A stretch of 64,000 bases of DNA from Calothrix sp. HK-06 (GTDB taxonomy: Bacteria; Cyanobacteriota; Cyanobacteriia; Cyanobacteriales; Nostocaceae), in NCBI RefSeq assembly GCF_001904745.1, contig NZ_MRCD01000021.1:38287-102286 (forward strand), in the 5' to 3' direction. Shown here piece by piece: positions 35,476-43,355 of the stretch. The translations under genes and the position numbers were made by a program. Each line of letters starts with the position of its first letter. Position 1 is the first letter of the stretch. The notes below the pieces were generated by a model. That model was not told the origin of the DNA and did no database searches. It was given only the letters and a program-made list of their open reading frames with translations.

Positions 35476-36282
35476 TTGAAACTCTATAGACGCGCTAGGG
35501 GTCTTGCCACTGTGGGTTCGGTATGTATCGAAATTGTTGAGGGGAATCCGCACTTGAGGTCTTTGCTAGGTTGGCATTTGCAACAGCTTGACTATCGAGT
35601 GCATCAAGCTGCGAGTATTTATCAGGCTAGAGAAGTTTTTCTCAGCCACCAGCCAACGCTAATTATTCTCGATGCTGATTTATCTGATGGTGATGGTATG
35701 GAATTTTGTCGCTGGCTAACTCGTCAGCAGCAACCGTTAATTCTAATGCTTTCTGCCCGTAGTGCTGAAGGTGATGTCGTCGCAGGTCTTAAAGCCGGCG
35801 CCGATGATTACTTATCCAAACCGTTTGGAATGCAAGAATTTCTTGCACGCACCGAAGCTTTGATTCGTCGCAAGCGCACTCCTGTGGCGCCTGCATATTT
35901 AGACTACGGGTCACTGCAAATCGATTTAGTCCAGCGTCGAGTCCGCTTTCAGGGAGAATTCATTGACTTAACACCCCAAGAGTTTAGCTTGCTGTATGTT
36001 TTAGCACAAGCTAGCGGTGTACCACTAAGTCGCTCTGAATTACTACGTCGTGCATGGCCCGATGCCATCGACAATCCCCGTACCATTGACACACACGTAT
36101 TATCACTGAGGAAAAAAGTTGAACTCGACCCACGTCAGCCAAGTTTAATTCAAACAATCCGCAACGTAGGGTATAGATTTAATATGGAATTATTGAATAC
36201 GAGTTTGACGAATTCACACTCCAAAGTAGCAAAAGAGCGCTCTTTCCCAGTCCAAGCATCAACAGTAAGTGTACCCAGGTAA
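35476..36282 (+). CDS. OmpR-family response regulator with altered acidic pocket
   Basis: A 268-residue two-component regulator. Receiver domain at about 17-135 with phospho-acceptor Asp66 (LIILDADLSDGDG), MLSARS and Lys115 (YLSKPFG). The acidic pair near the start, usually ED or DD, reads VEGNP (E22, G23), so one Mg2+ ligand is missing. The winged-helix DNA-binding domain fills about 145-240 (FIDLTPQEFSLLYVLAQASG, then RTIDTHVLSLRKKVE and IRNVGYRF). A short basic/Ser-rich tail follows. The start is TTG at 35476; a GTG at 35512 is possible. No histidine kinase gene is adjacent. Target genes unknown. Confidence 0.9.
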   Translation: MKLYRRARGLATVGSVCIEIVEGNPHLRSLLGWHLQQLDYRVHQAASIYQAREVFLSHQPTLIILDADLSDGDGMEFCRWLTRQQQPLILMLSARSAEGDVVAGLKAGADDYLSKPFGMQEFLARTEALIRRKRTPVAPAYLDYGSLQIDLVQRRVRFQGEFIDLTPQEFSLLYVLAQASGVPLSRSELLRRAWPDAIDNPRTIDTHVLSLRKKVELDPRQPSLIQTIRNVGYRFNMELLNTSLTNSHSKVAKERSFPVQASTVSVPR

Positions 36283-36304
36283 TAAATTAAAATAAACTAC
36301 TTTC

Positions 36305-37078
36305 TTAAATAAAATCATCTTCAGCTTCGGCTTGAATAATAGATGCTTTTAGTAGTTCCCAGTTTATATCGCAAGCGCGTTGATTTGAAATCAGGCGCCC
36401 TTGTGATAAATGAATAACGTTGTCACAACTCGAAGCAATATCGAGTTGATGATTAACGATTAAAACAGTTGTATCTACTAACCTTTTAAAGGTTTGTAAT
36501 AATCTTTGTGTATTGCCAATATCTAAATTAGAAGTTGGTTCATCGAGCAATAAAACTTTGGGTTGAATAGCCAAAGCACGAGCGATAGCGACTAACTGTC
36601 TTTGACCGTAAGAAAGCTGTACCTCAGTTCTTCCCAACCAATCATCAGGTATTTGTAGCAATTCAACCCATTGACTTACACGTTGAGTAATTTCAACTTT
36701 AGGTAAACCACGCAAAACCAAAGGGTAAGACAAAGCATCTTTTACCGTCATACCCAATAACCTCGACTCTTGGGGTACTAACACTACCTCAGAGCGTAAC
36801 TTTTGTACAGGTATTAGAGAATAATCTTGATTTTCAAAATAAATTTTACCGCTAGTTGGTTCACTCAAACGATTTAATAAACGTAGTAAAAATGTCTTAC
36901 CTGCACCAGTTGCCCCAACAATTGCAACGCGGGCCCCTGTAGATACCTCAAATGAAATATCTTTAAGAATAGAGTACCCAGGTAGATTCTCTTTAGTGTT
37001 AACGTTTAACTTTGTATTTAAGCTAACTTGTTCAAGCTTGAGTATAGTTTGCATTTTGATGCTCGTTGTAGTAAGCAC
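36305..37078 (-). CDS. ABC transporter ATP-binding protein
   Basis: A single ATPase domain of 257 residues. Walker A GATGAGKT (near 55-62), Q-loop VLVPQESRLLG, signature LSYGQRQL, Walker B VLLLDEPTSNLD and switch His in LIVNHQLD are all intact. No permease gene is adjacent, so its partner must be encoded elsewhere. The substrate cannot be told; the overall pattern resembles phosphate/metal-type or YbbL/FetA-like exporters. An internal ATG at codon 9 (MQTILKLEQV) could also be the start. Confidence 0.88.
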   Translation of the reverse strand: MLTTTSIKMQTILKLEQVSLNTKLNVNTKENLPGYSILKDISFEVSTGARVAIVGATGAGKTFLLRLLNRLSEPTSGKIYFENQDYSLIPVQKLRSEVVLVPQESRLLGMTVKDALSYPLVLRGLPKVEITQRVSQWVELLQIPDDWLGRTEVQLSYGQRQLVAIARALAIQPKVLLLDEPTSNLDIGNTQRLLQTFKRLVDTTVLIVNHQLDIASSCDNVIHLSQGRLISNQRACDINWELLKASIIQAEAEDDFI

Positions 37079-37122
37079 GCTCGTGTGCTTATCCTAAAAA
37101 TTAATTTAAATAGTAATTCTTT

Positions 37123-37341
37123 TTACCACAGAGTCACAGTAGAAACGCTCTTGAACCGGAGCGTCTGTACGGAGAGAGGAGAGTAGGAGAGATTTACAAT
37201 TGGCGCCATTTCCCCAGCAGATTTTACATTAGAAATTGCTTCTTCCTCGGTTTTACCTACGACGGTCAAATTTGGTATTCCTAGTACTGATGCTACAAAG
37301 TGCTGCCCAGATTCATTTTGCACAAAAACTTGATATTGCAT
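37123..37341 (-). pseudogene. HicB-like antitoxin fragment with repeat-derived tail
   Basis: The first 43 residues (YQVFVQNESGQHFVASVLGI, then TVVGKTEEEAISNVKSA) match the N-terminal half of small HicB-like proteins. Where the last strand and helix should follow, the frame runs into repeat sequence (the CTCTGTGGTAA family region) and gives an unrelated tail ending VSTVTLW. No HicA toxin gene is next to it. Most likely a truncated gene; expression is possible because the frame is open. Confidence 0.5.
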
Positions 37342-37378
37342 TCTACAACTTTTCCTTGGTTAACGAACGTTTTAAAAC

Positions 37379-37483
37379 GAACCACAAAGTACACAAAGGC
37401 ACAAAGAAGAGGTTTTTTTGACCTATATTCAAATATTGGGCGCCTTATTTTTCCTTCTCTGTGTTCTCTGTGAGTTTGTGGTA
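37379..37483. repeat. Inverted pair of CACAAAG / CTTTGTG-type repeats
   Basis: AACCACAAAGTACACAAAGG (37379 on) faces CTCTGTGTTCTCTGTGAGTT then TGTGGT (37458-37483). Single members of this family are at 8450 and 45479. A GGCGCC lies between the arms. Confidence 0.65.
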
Positions 37484-37521
37484 AAAATAACTACTTACAC
37501 TGCATAGACGAGATGCCTATG

Positions 37522-38085
37522 CTACAACGGTTGTTCTAAAGCGGTTGTGATTGTCCAAGCGTCTACTAATAGTAATAGCGTTGTAAATCCTAATAAAATA
37601 GCGTACATCCAAGGTTGTGCGAGCGGATACACGTTTTTTGTATCAATGCCAGTTTTTTCTTGTACTAGTTTTACCAAACGCGCGAAACCAGCTACCCGCA
37701 TTGGCAATAAATAAGCTTTATCTTCTTTACTAAGAAAATAATAAACCAAACCACCTTGACCAGTAGTACGGGGTTTTAATTCTTTGACTTGTGACCACGG
37801 TAACGACCATCCTTTGCGGAAAAAGCGTGGAACCCAATTAGGGTATGTTACTTGAATTGATTCGTCGTCAACAATAACTCGTTCGCACAATACTGCGTAC
37901 AAACCTACTAAACCAATACTGATTCCTACCCATAGTAATACAGGAGGTGTTGGCGCCTTAGTAGCTTGGGCCAAAAAAGGTAAAGGAACCGTCAGTGATA
38001 CGTATAAGGACAAAAGAGTAATTCTAATTAAGGGTGATAGGCGAAAAATCGTTGTTTGTACACTTGTGGAGTTAGTTGTCGTCAT
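37522..38085 (-). CDS. Membrane protein, unknown function
   Basis: A 187-residue protein from the ATG at 38085 (two codons inside the longest frame). Two N-terminal membrane helices (IRITLLSLYVSLTVPLPFLA and VLLWVGISIGLVGLYAVL) are followed by a soluble part with WSLPWSQVKELKPRTTGQGG. This resembles a bacterial PH-like domain. A last helix is near 165-182 (MYAILLGFTTLLLLVDAW). Conserved-looking in cyanobacteria; no known role. Confidence 0.7.
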   Translation of the reverse strand: MTTTNSTSVQTTIFRLSPLIRITLLSLYVSLTVPLPFLAQATKAPTPPVLLWVGISIGLVGLYAVLCERVIVDDESIQVTYPNWVPRFFRKGWSLPWSQVKELKPRTTGQGGLVYYFLSKEDKAYLLPMRVAGFARLVKLVQEKTGIDTKNVYPLAQPWMYAILLGFTTLLLLVDAWTITTALEQPL

Positions 38086-38522
38086 AATCAAAGTTGCTTC
38101 TAAGTCGCTGCTCTATATATATATCGTAACGACTTTGCCATCACTGCCTATTGATTCTGAGTTTTTTATGGCTTAAGCAAAACTTTATTCGTGATTTTAA
38201 ATACTTAAATTTAAGCAAAATCACATAAGTAACTAAATACTATTTATATTTTACTGTTAGAAAATAAAAATCTTCTTAAACTACTGTCTATGTCTTGATT
38301 TTAGCTATTTAGATGGAAGTGATATATTCATTATATAAACATTATGAAGACGTAATATATTACGTCTCTACATGCAGGTAATTTATCAACATTTATTAAA
38401 AATAATATCAAGATTAGCTATTTTTACACAAGTAGGCGCCTTTTGATAAATCAGGGTTATTCCGCAGGTTTCGGGCATTATAGCGAGCTTATAGTCGAAA
38501 AACACACTCCAGAGTAGTAGGA
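38086..38522. other. Intergenic region with palindromic repeat
   Basis: About 430 AT-rich bases between divergent genes. It carries the palindrome at 38346-38371 and one GGCGCC at 38435. Promoters for both genes must lie here; none placed. Confidence 0.5.
38346..38371. repeat. GTAGAGACG-family palindrome
   Basis: GAAGACGTAATAT followed by ATTACGTCTCTAC; arms nearly perfect. Confidence 0.75.
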
Positions 38523-39218
38523 ATGGTTTTTCGATTATTAATGACTTCTTTGAGTTGCATTGCATTAACAAGTTGTATTGCAATTGCAGTCAGAGTACCA
38601 CAAAGTTCTTCTAACCCAGAATCGGCTAGTAAAATTCAGCTTTCCGCAGAAAATACCAGTAAGACTAATGTTACATCTGCTGCTATCGATTCTTCAAAGA
38701 GAGTGTCATCTGATACTAGTAATGAAAAATCGAATAAAGGCAATAATAAGTCTCAGAAAATCTCAACTGGGCCTGCCTTTGCTGCAAATGGTAACTACAT
38801 GACTCTAACGCGGACAGAAGCAACTAATAATTTGGGAAACCCAATTTATACATTGACTTTGTACGCAAACGGACAACAGGTTGATGTTTTCAAGACTGTA
38901 TCTGGACGCGCGCACACGCAAAATAAAGACCGCAACCGTTCAGGAACAGAGGCGCCATTACCCAATGGTGAGTACAGAGTTGCAACGTCAACTAAAAGGG
39001 GAACAATTGCGGAAGCAGGAAAGCTTTTTCTGCCGATATATCCAAATTTCCGAACTGGTCGAACAGCGCTGGGTATTCATGTAGACCCATCATTCGAGCA
39101 AAACAATGGCGAGGACGGTACATCTGGATGCATTGGACTAACTAGCCAAGAAGATTTAAGCAAGGTACTCGAATACGTTCGTACTTACCGACCAAAATTA
39201 CTCGAAGTCAATATCTAA
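38523..39218 (+). CDS. L,D-transpeptidase (YkuD domain), probable lipoprotein
   Basis: Peptidoglycan cross-linking enzyme or relative, 231 residues. The N-terminus has a hydrophobic stretch ending in LTSC (Cys18), a possible lipobox. A Ser/Asn/Lys-rich linker runs to about 75. The YkuD domain follows with TLYANGQQV, SGTEAPLPNGEY, LGIHVDP (catalytic His) and TSGCIGLT (catalytic Cys). All expected residues are present. The enzyme would act in the periplasm. The ATG at 38523 has GTAGGA upstream. Confidence 0.88.
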   Translation: MVFRLLMTSLSCIALTSCIAIAVRVPQSSSNPESASKIQLSAENTSKTNVTSAAIDSSKRVSSDTSNEKSNKGNNKSQKISTGPAFAANGNYMTLTRTEATNNLGNPIYTLTLYANGQQVDVFKTVSGRAHTQNKDRNRSGTEAPLPNGEYRVATSTKRGTIAEAGKLFLPIYPNFRTGRTALGIHVDPSFEQNNGEDGTSGCIGLTSQEDLSKVLEYVRTYRPKLLEVNI

Positions 39219-39347
39219 TTAGCCAAAAGGTCACGAAAACCCTCCTAACTCTCAAGAGTGTGAGAACTTTTCAACAGTGTGTGTAAACCAATCGTTTAGA
39301 TTTTTAATTTTTTAACAAACCATTTGTTTAATCAGGAGTTTCAAATC

Positions 39348-39650
39348 ATGCTTAAAGCTTTGATTGCGAGTGCATTAATTCTAACTGCGGCTGTACCAGC
39401 AATAGCACAGCAAGTCGGCCCTGGAGTTGGCGGTGGATATGAAGCCTACGTTTGTACTAACGACGTTGGTGGTCGTTTGTCGCTACGTAGTGGGCCTGGA
39501 CAAGGTAACCGCGTGCTGACACAAATTCCCGCAGGCAATGGAATTCGCGTTTTGGAAAGCACACAAGGTAGAGATGGTTTTACCTGGATGAAAGTTTCTT
39601 ACGGTCGTAGAGTTGGGTGGGTTCGTTCTGACTTCGTTTGTGTTAATTAG
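39348..39650 (+). CDS. Secreted SH3b-domain protein
   Basis: A 100-residue protein from the ATG at 39348, which has AGGAG ten bases upstream. Signal peptide LIASALILTAAVPAIAQQ, then one bacterial SH3 domain: YVCTNDVGGRLSLRSGPGQG, RVLTQIPAGNGIRVLE and VGWVRSDFVCV. Two cysteines near the ends of the domain may form a disulfide. Bacterial SH3 domains bind cell-wall material. The next gene encodes a paralogue, so this is a tandem duplication. Confidence 0.85.
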   Translation: MLKALIASALILTAAVPAIAQQVGPGVGGGYEAYVCTNDVGGRLSLRSGPGQGNRVLTQIPAGNGIRVLESTQGRDGFTWMKVSYGRRVGWVRSDFVCVN

Positions 39651-39668
39651 AAAATCTCTAAATAAATG

Positions 39669-39700
39669 CCCAGTTTCTTCATTGGAACTGGGTTTCTTTA
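39669..39700 (+). terminator. Hairpin between the two SH3b genes
   Basis: CCCAGTTTC pairs with GAACTGGG and is followed by TTTCTTT. It belongs to the GAAACCGGGTTTC repeat family (12989, 56819). It probably ends the first SH3b transcript. Confidence 0.65.
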
Positions 39701-39713
39701 ACTTTATAAAACT

Positions 39714-40043
39714 ATGGTTTCTAAATTAATAATAGGCGCCTTAATATTGACAGCAGCATTACCAGCAAGTGCGGGAATGGGACCGGGAATGGGACGTACT
39801 ACAAGCTTTGCATCACGCATCCAAGGTTCAGCAACAGTATGTACTAACCGTGACACTGGTAGTTTGTTTCTACGTACTGGCCCCGGACAAAATTATGAGC
39901 AAATTCGAGAAATTCCCAATGGTGAAGAAGTTTCATTAAAGGGCGGGGAATATGCCCAAGATAGTAAATGGTGGTGGCATGTTTCCTATAAGGGTAAACT
40001 TGGCTGGGCGCCTGCTAGTTTTTTGTGTGATGACTCTCGTTAG
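39714..40043 (+). CDS. Secreted SH3b-domain protein (paralogue)
   Basis: A 109-residue relative of the preceding protein: signal peptide LIIGALILTAALPASAG, a Gly/Met-rich stretch (MGPGMGR), and one SH3b domain (TVCTNRDTGSLFLRTGPGQN, VSYKGKLGWAPASFLCDD). The two Cys are kept. Its end overlaps the convergent membrane-protein gene by four bases. Confidence 0.82.
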   Translation: MVSKLIIGALILTAALPASAGMGPGMGRTTSFASRIQGSATVCTNRDTGSLFLRTGPGQNYEQIREIPNGEEVSLKGGEYAQDSKWWWHVSYKGKLGWAPASFLCDDSR

Positions 40044-40513
40044 GGTAAATATTTTTGTACTACATCCCAACCAGTTATAGAAACCCAAACAAAGCCAACA
40101 AATAAAATAAAATTGGTACCTATATGTAAAGGTCTTGCCCAATTACGATTGGCGCTAATTTGAGTTGCACTAAAAGCAGAAATTAATACTAAAAACACTA
40201 CTATTAGTCCAGCAACTAAGTGCGAAGAATGTCCAAGCGTTCCAAAGTGTCCTAGTGTGCCAACTATACCAATTGCTAAAAGTAATAGCACAAGTGCTAC
40301 CATACAGGCGCCCATTACATAATGAAATAAACGCATACCCCCTGCTTTATCAGTAAATATATTACTAAAAGCATTGCTAAATGGGGAGTTTTGTGCTGTG
40401 CGAGTGTAAAACATCCACGCACCCGATACTGCCAGGAAAAAATAAGCCATTACAGATAACCCCATTGACCAAGCAGCTATTTTCCACAACCAAATAAACG
40501 AAGGCAAATTCAT
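40040..40513 (-). CDS. DUF4079-like membrane protein
   Basis: A 157-residue protein from the ATG at 40513 with four membrane helices: IWLWKIAAWSMGLSVMAYFF, FHYVMGACMVALVLLLLAIG, LVAGLIVVFLVLISAFSATQ and HIGTNFILFVGFVWVSITGW. His and Trp residues near helix ends (LFHYVMG, GHSSHLVAG, RPLHIGTN) are of the sort that bind heme in small membrane cytochromes. I assign it to the cyanobacterial/plastid DUF4079 family by resemblance. Function unknown. Confidence 0.7.
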   Translation of the reverse strand: MNLPSFIWLWKIAAWSMGLSVMAYFFLAVSGAWMFYTRTAQNSPFSNAFSNIFTDKAGGMRLFHYVMGACMVALVLLLLAIGIVGTLGHFGTLGHSSHLVAGLIVVFLVLISAFSATQISANRNWARPLHIGTNFILFVGFVWVSITGWDVVQKYLP

Positions 40514-40647
40514 GTGCAAGGGCGGGTTAACTAAAATGTTTCACTACTTACCAGGATATAACTGAACACGCCCATACTAAATAAAATAGGGTTGCTTAAG
40601 GATAGCAACCCATAATTTTTGAAAATCATTTTTAAAACAACTTGATG

Positions 40648-41019
40648 CTAAACAAGCGCTTTTAAAGGTTTTGTTGTTTCTCCAGGTTTTGTTAAAATTT
40701 GTGGTACATTTGTTTTATTATTGATAGTGCCATCAACAGGTTGTGAGTCACTGCCATCAACTGTGTCTTCAACAGAAAGACTATTACATGAAATGTTATC
40801 CGATAAAATAGCGCTTGCCATCATTCCGGTGTGAATTTCTAAGTGAGCTTCACGTGGCGCCTCAAAAACTAGTCTTTGTCCAGGAAAGACAACTCTTTCA
40901 AAGTACCAGTTCGGAACGTCGCTAATGCGTGCCACTTGCATTTTACTAGTGGCATTGACGTAGCAGCAGAGAATTTTTCCAGGCTGCTCAGGTGGTAAGG
41001 AGTCTAATATTTGAGCCAT
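40648..41019 (-). CDS. DUF1830 domain protein
   Basis: A 123-residue protein from the ATG at 41019. The cyanobacterial DUF1830 core is at about 12-75: KILCCYVNATSKMQVARISD, VPNWYFERVVFPGQRLVFEA, HLEIHTGMMASAILSDNISC. The remaining 45 residues are polar and probably disordered. No biochemical function is known for the family. A frame running 9 codons upstream begins with a poor N-terminus. Confidence 0.85.
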   Translation of the reverse strand: MAQILDSLPPEQPGKILCCYVNATSKMQVARISDVPNWYFERVVFPGQRLVFEAPREAHLEIHTGMMASAILSDNISCNSLSVEDTVDGSDSQPVDGTINNKTNVPQILTKPGETTKPLKALV

Positions 41020-41518
41020 AATCGCGCTCGATGCTTTACGCCACAATTTTACATTACACCTGTCAAGCTAACACTGGGTGATCCCCACATGCTGTAACTG
41101 TGAATACCAACTTAAATTTTCTACGACATATCTACCTAAAGACATGCATTACACGTAAAGACTTGTCTTGGTGGAAGTATATTTATGAAATTTTCGTAAA
41201 AATATATGCCTTTTCCGCAATTATACACTATATGTTACAGATTTTTAACCAACGTAAAAATCACTTTCAATACACTGAATTTACCTATTTCAAGCATTGA
41301 GTGTAGCAAGTATTGAGTCACGATTAGTTCTAATGTCTCTGGGTGTAGCAGTAAGCGCGACTGTACCTAACTTTCATTGGTTGATGTACGCAGCAATCAG
41401 GATTAATAATCGGCGCCGGGTCGATTAGTCAATTAAGATAGAACTATGCGACATAAATCAAAATATATTTACACTTTTATATAAGATTACCCACTTTACC
41501 TTCATTACCCACGGCAAG
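41020..41518. other. Intergenic region before the radical SAM gene
   Basis: About 500 AT-rich bases between divergent genes. It has one GGCGCC at 41413 and a GATC at 41080. No gene or repeat recognised. Confidence 0.5.
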
Positions 41519-43111
41519 ATGGAAGTTAAAACCCAGCAGCATACATCTGAGCGAATACTTTACGTTCGCCTTCCTTGTAACCCCATCTTCCCCATTGGGG
41601 TTGTTTATCTATCAGACCACGTTCACAAGCAGTTTCCCAATATCGAACAGCGGATTTTTGACTTGGGTACTGTACCACCTTTGGATTACACCTCTGCCTT
41701 AGACCGCTGTATTGATGAATTTAAACCGACTTTGCTCGTGTTTTCATGGCGGGATATTCAAATTTATGCTCCAGTTGGTGGACGTGGTGGCAACCCACTC
41801 CAAAACGCCTTTGAATTTTACTATGCTAAAAATCCATTTATAAAATTACGCGGCGCCTTGGGTGGTTTACGAATTTTTATCGCTTACTACGTCGAGTTAT
41901 GGCGTAACCTCGGACTCGTTAAGCGCGGGTTAAAGCGCGCACAGCGATATCACACCCAAGCTAGAGCTATGGTTGGTGGTGGCGCCGTTAGTGTATTTTA
42001 TGAGCAACTTAATAGAAGTCTACCCAAAGGCACAATTGTTTCAGTTGGTGAAGGTGAAACACTGCTGAGTAAATTATTAAGCGGTGGAGAATTCCGCTCA
42101 GAGAGATGTTACGTTGTTGGAGAACAGGCGCCTAGAAACCGTTTAATTCACGAACAACCAACTCCACTCGAAAAAACAGCCTGCAATTACGACTATATAG
42201 AAACTATTTGGCCTGAGTTTAACTACTACTTGTCAGAGAAAGACTTTTATATAGGTGTTCAAACTAAACGCGGTTGTCCACATAACTGCTGTTATTGCGT
42301 GTACACCGTGGTCGAAGGTAAACAAGTACGTATCAACCCAGCAGACGAAGTAGTCGCTGAAATGCGTCAGCTATATAACAGAGGAGTTCGTAACTTCTGG
42401 TTTACCGATGCCCAATTTATTCCTGCACGTAAATTTATTGATGATGCTATCGAGTTATTACAGAAAATCGTAGATTCTGGAATGACTGATATAAATTGGG
42501 CAGCATACATTCGTGCGGATAATGTTACACCGGAATTATCTGACTTAATGGTCAAGACCGGGATGAACTATTTTGAAATCGGTATAACTAGTGGTTCCCA
42601 AGAACTCGTGCGGAAAATGCGAATGGGTTATAACCTACGTACAGTTCTACAAAACTGTCGCGATTTAAAAGCTGCTGGCTTCAATGACCTAGTATCCGTC
42701 AACTACTCATTCAACGTTATTGACGAGCGTCCCGAAACAATTCGTCAAACCATTGCATATCATCGTGAACTCGAAAGAATATTTGGCGCCGATAAAGTCG
42801 AACCCGCTATATTCTTTATTGGTTTACAACCTCATACCCACCTAGAAGAATATGCTTTCAAAGAAAATATTCTTCAACCAGGTTACGACCCTATGAGCTT
42901 AATGCCGTGGACAGCCAAAAAACTACTATGGAACCCTGAACCGCTTGGTTCCTTCTTCGGTGAAGTTTGCTTACAAGCTTGGAACCGTAACCCCAACGAC
43001 TTTGGACGCGAAGTTATGAAAATTCTAGAAGAACGTTTAGGATGTGCCCCTCTAGAAGAAGCACTCTCGGCGCCTATCGAAAACAAACAAAAACAACTAG
43101 TAGGTGTTTAA
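41519..43111 (+). CDS. B12-binding-type radical SAM protein
   Basis: A 530-residue enzyme. The N-terminal part (1-200) resembles a cobalamin-binding Rossmann domain (ERILYVRLPCNPIFPIGVVY, TLLVFSWRDIQIY, GEGETLLSKL) but lacks the classical DxHxxG cobalamin motif that I can see. The radical SAM core starts with GCPHNCCYC, giving Cys253, Cys257 and Cys260 for the 4Fe-4S cluster. It continues with WAAYIRADN and YFEIGITSGSQELVRKMRMG. The C-terminal 130 residues are family specific. Substrate unknown; closely similar proteins occur in photosynthetic bacteria. The gene is followed by a palindromic repeat rather than a partner gene. Confidence 0.85.
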   Translation: MEVKTQQHTSERILYVRLPCNPIFPIGVVYLSDHVHKQFPNIEQRIFDLGTVPPLDYTSALDRCIDEFKPTLLVFSWRDIQIYAPVGGRGGNPLQNAFEFYYAKNPFIKLRGALGGLRIFIAYYVELWRNLGLVKRGLKRAQRYHTQARAMVGGGAVSVFYEQLNRSLPKGTIVSVGEGETLLSKLLSGGEFRSERCYVVGEQAPRNRLIHEQPTPLEKTACNYDYIETIWPEFNYYLSEKDFYIGVQTKRGCPHNCCYCVYTVVEGKQVRINPADEVVAEMRQLYNRGVRNFWFTDAQFIPARKFIDDAIELLQKIVDSGMTDINWAAYIRADNVTPELSDLMVKTGMNYFEIGITSGSQELVRKMRMGYNLRTVLQNCRDLKAAGFNDLVSVNYSFNVIDERPETIRQTIAYHRELERIFGADKVEPAIFFIGLQPHTHLEEYAFKENILQPGYDPMSLMPWTAKKLLWNPEPLGSFFGEVCLQAWNRNPNDFGREVMKILEERLGCAPLEEALSAPIENKQKQLVGV

Positions 43112-43119
43112 TCCTAAAT

Positions 43120-43146
43120 GTAGAGACGTGATTTATCACGTCTCCA
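43120..43146. repeat. GTAGAGACG-family palindrome after the radical SAM gene
   Basis: GTAGAGACGTGATT and ATCACGTCTCC; nine bases after the stop codon. Confidence 0.8.
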
Positions 43147-43355
43147 TTAGTCTATTTTGAATGAATTGTTTGCTGTCTACAAGAAACAATTCATTATGAA
43201 TATGAAGCACTAAAGTGCTTAGTACAAGTATCAAAATTAATTACATGCAATAGCAGTAGGCTCAGTATATATAATATTGTTTCATCAGTGAAGAACGTTT
43301 ATAGTTATCTATATACATCCCAGGCGCCCCTATAAAGGTTATTTTTATTACCACC

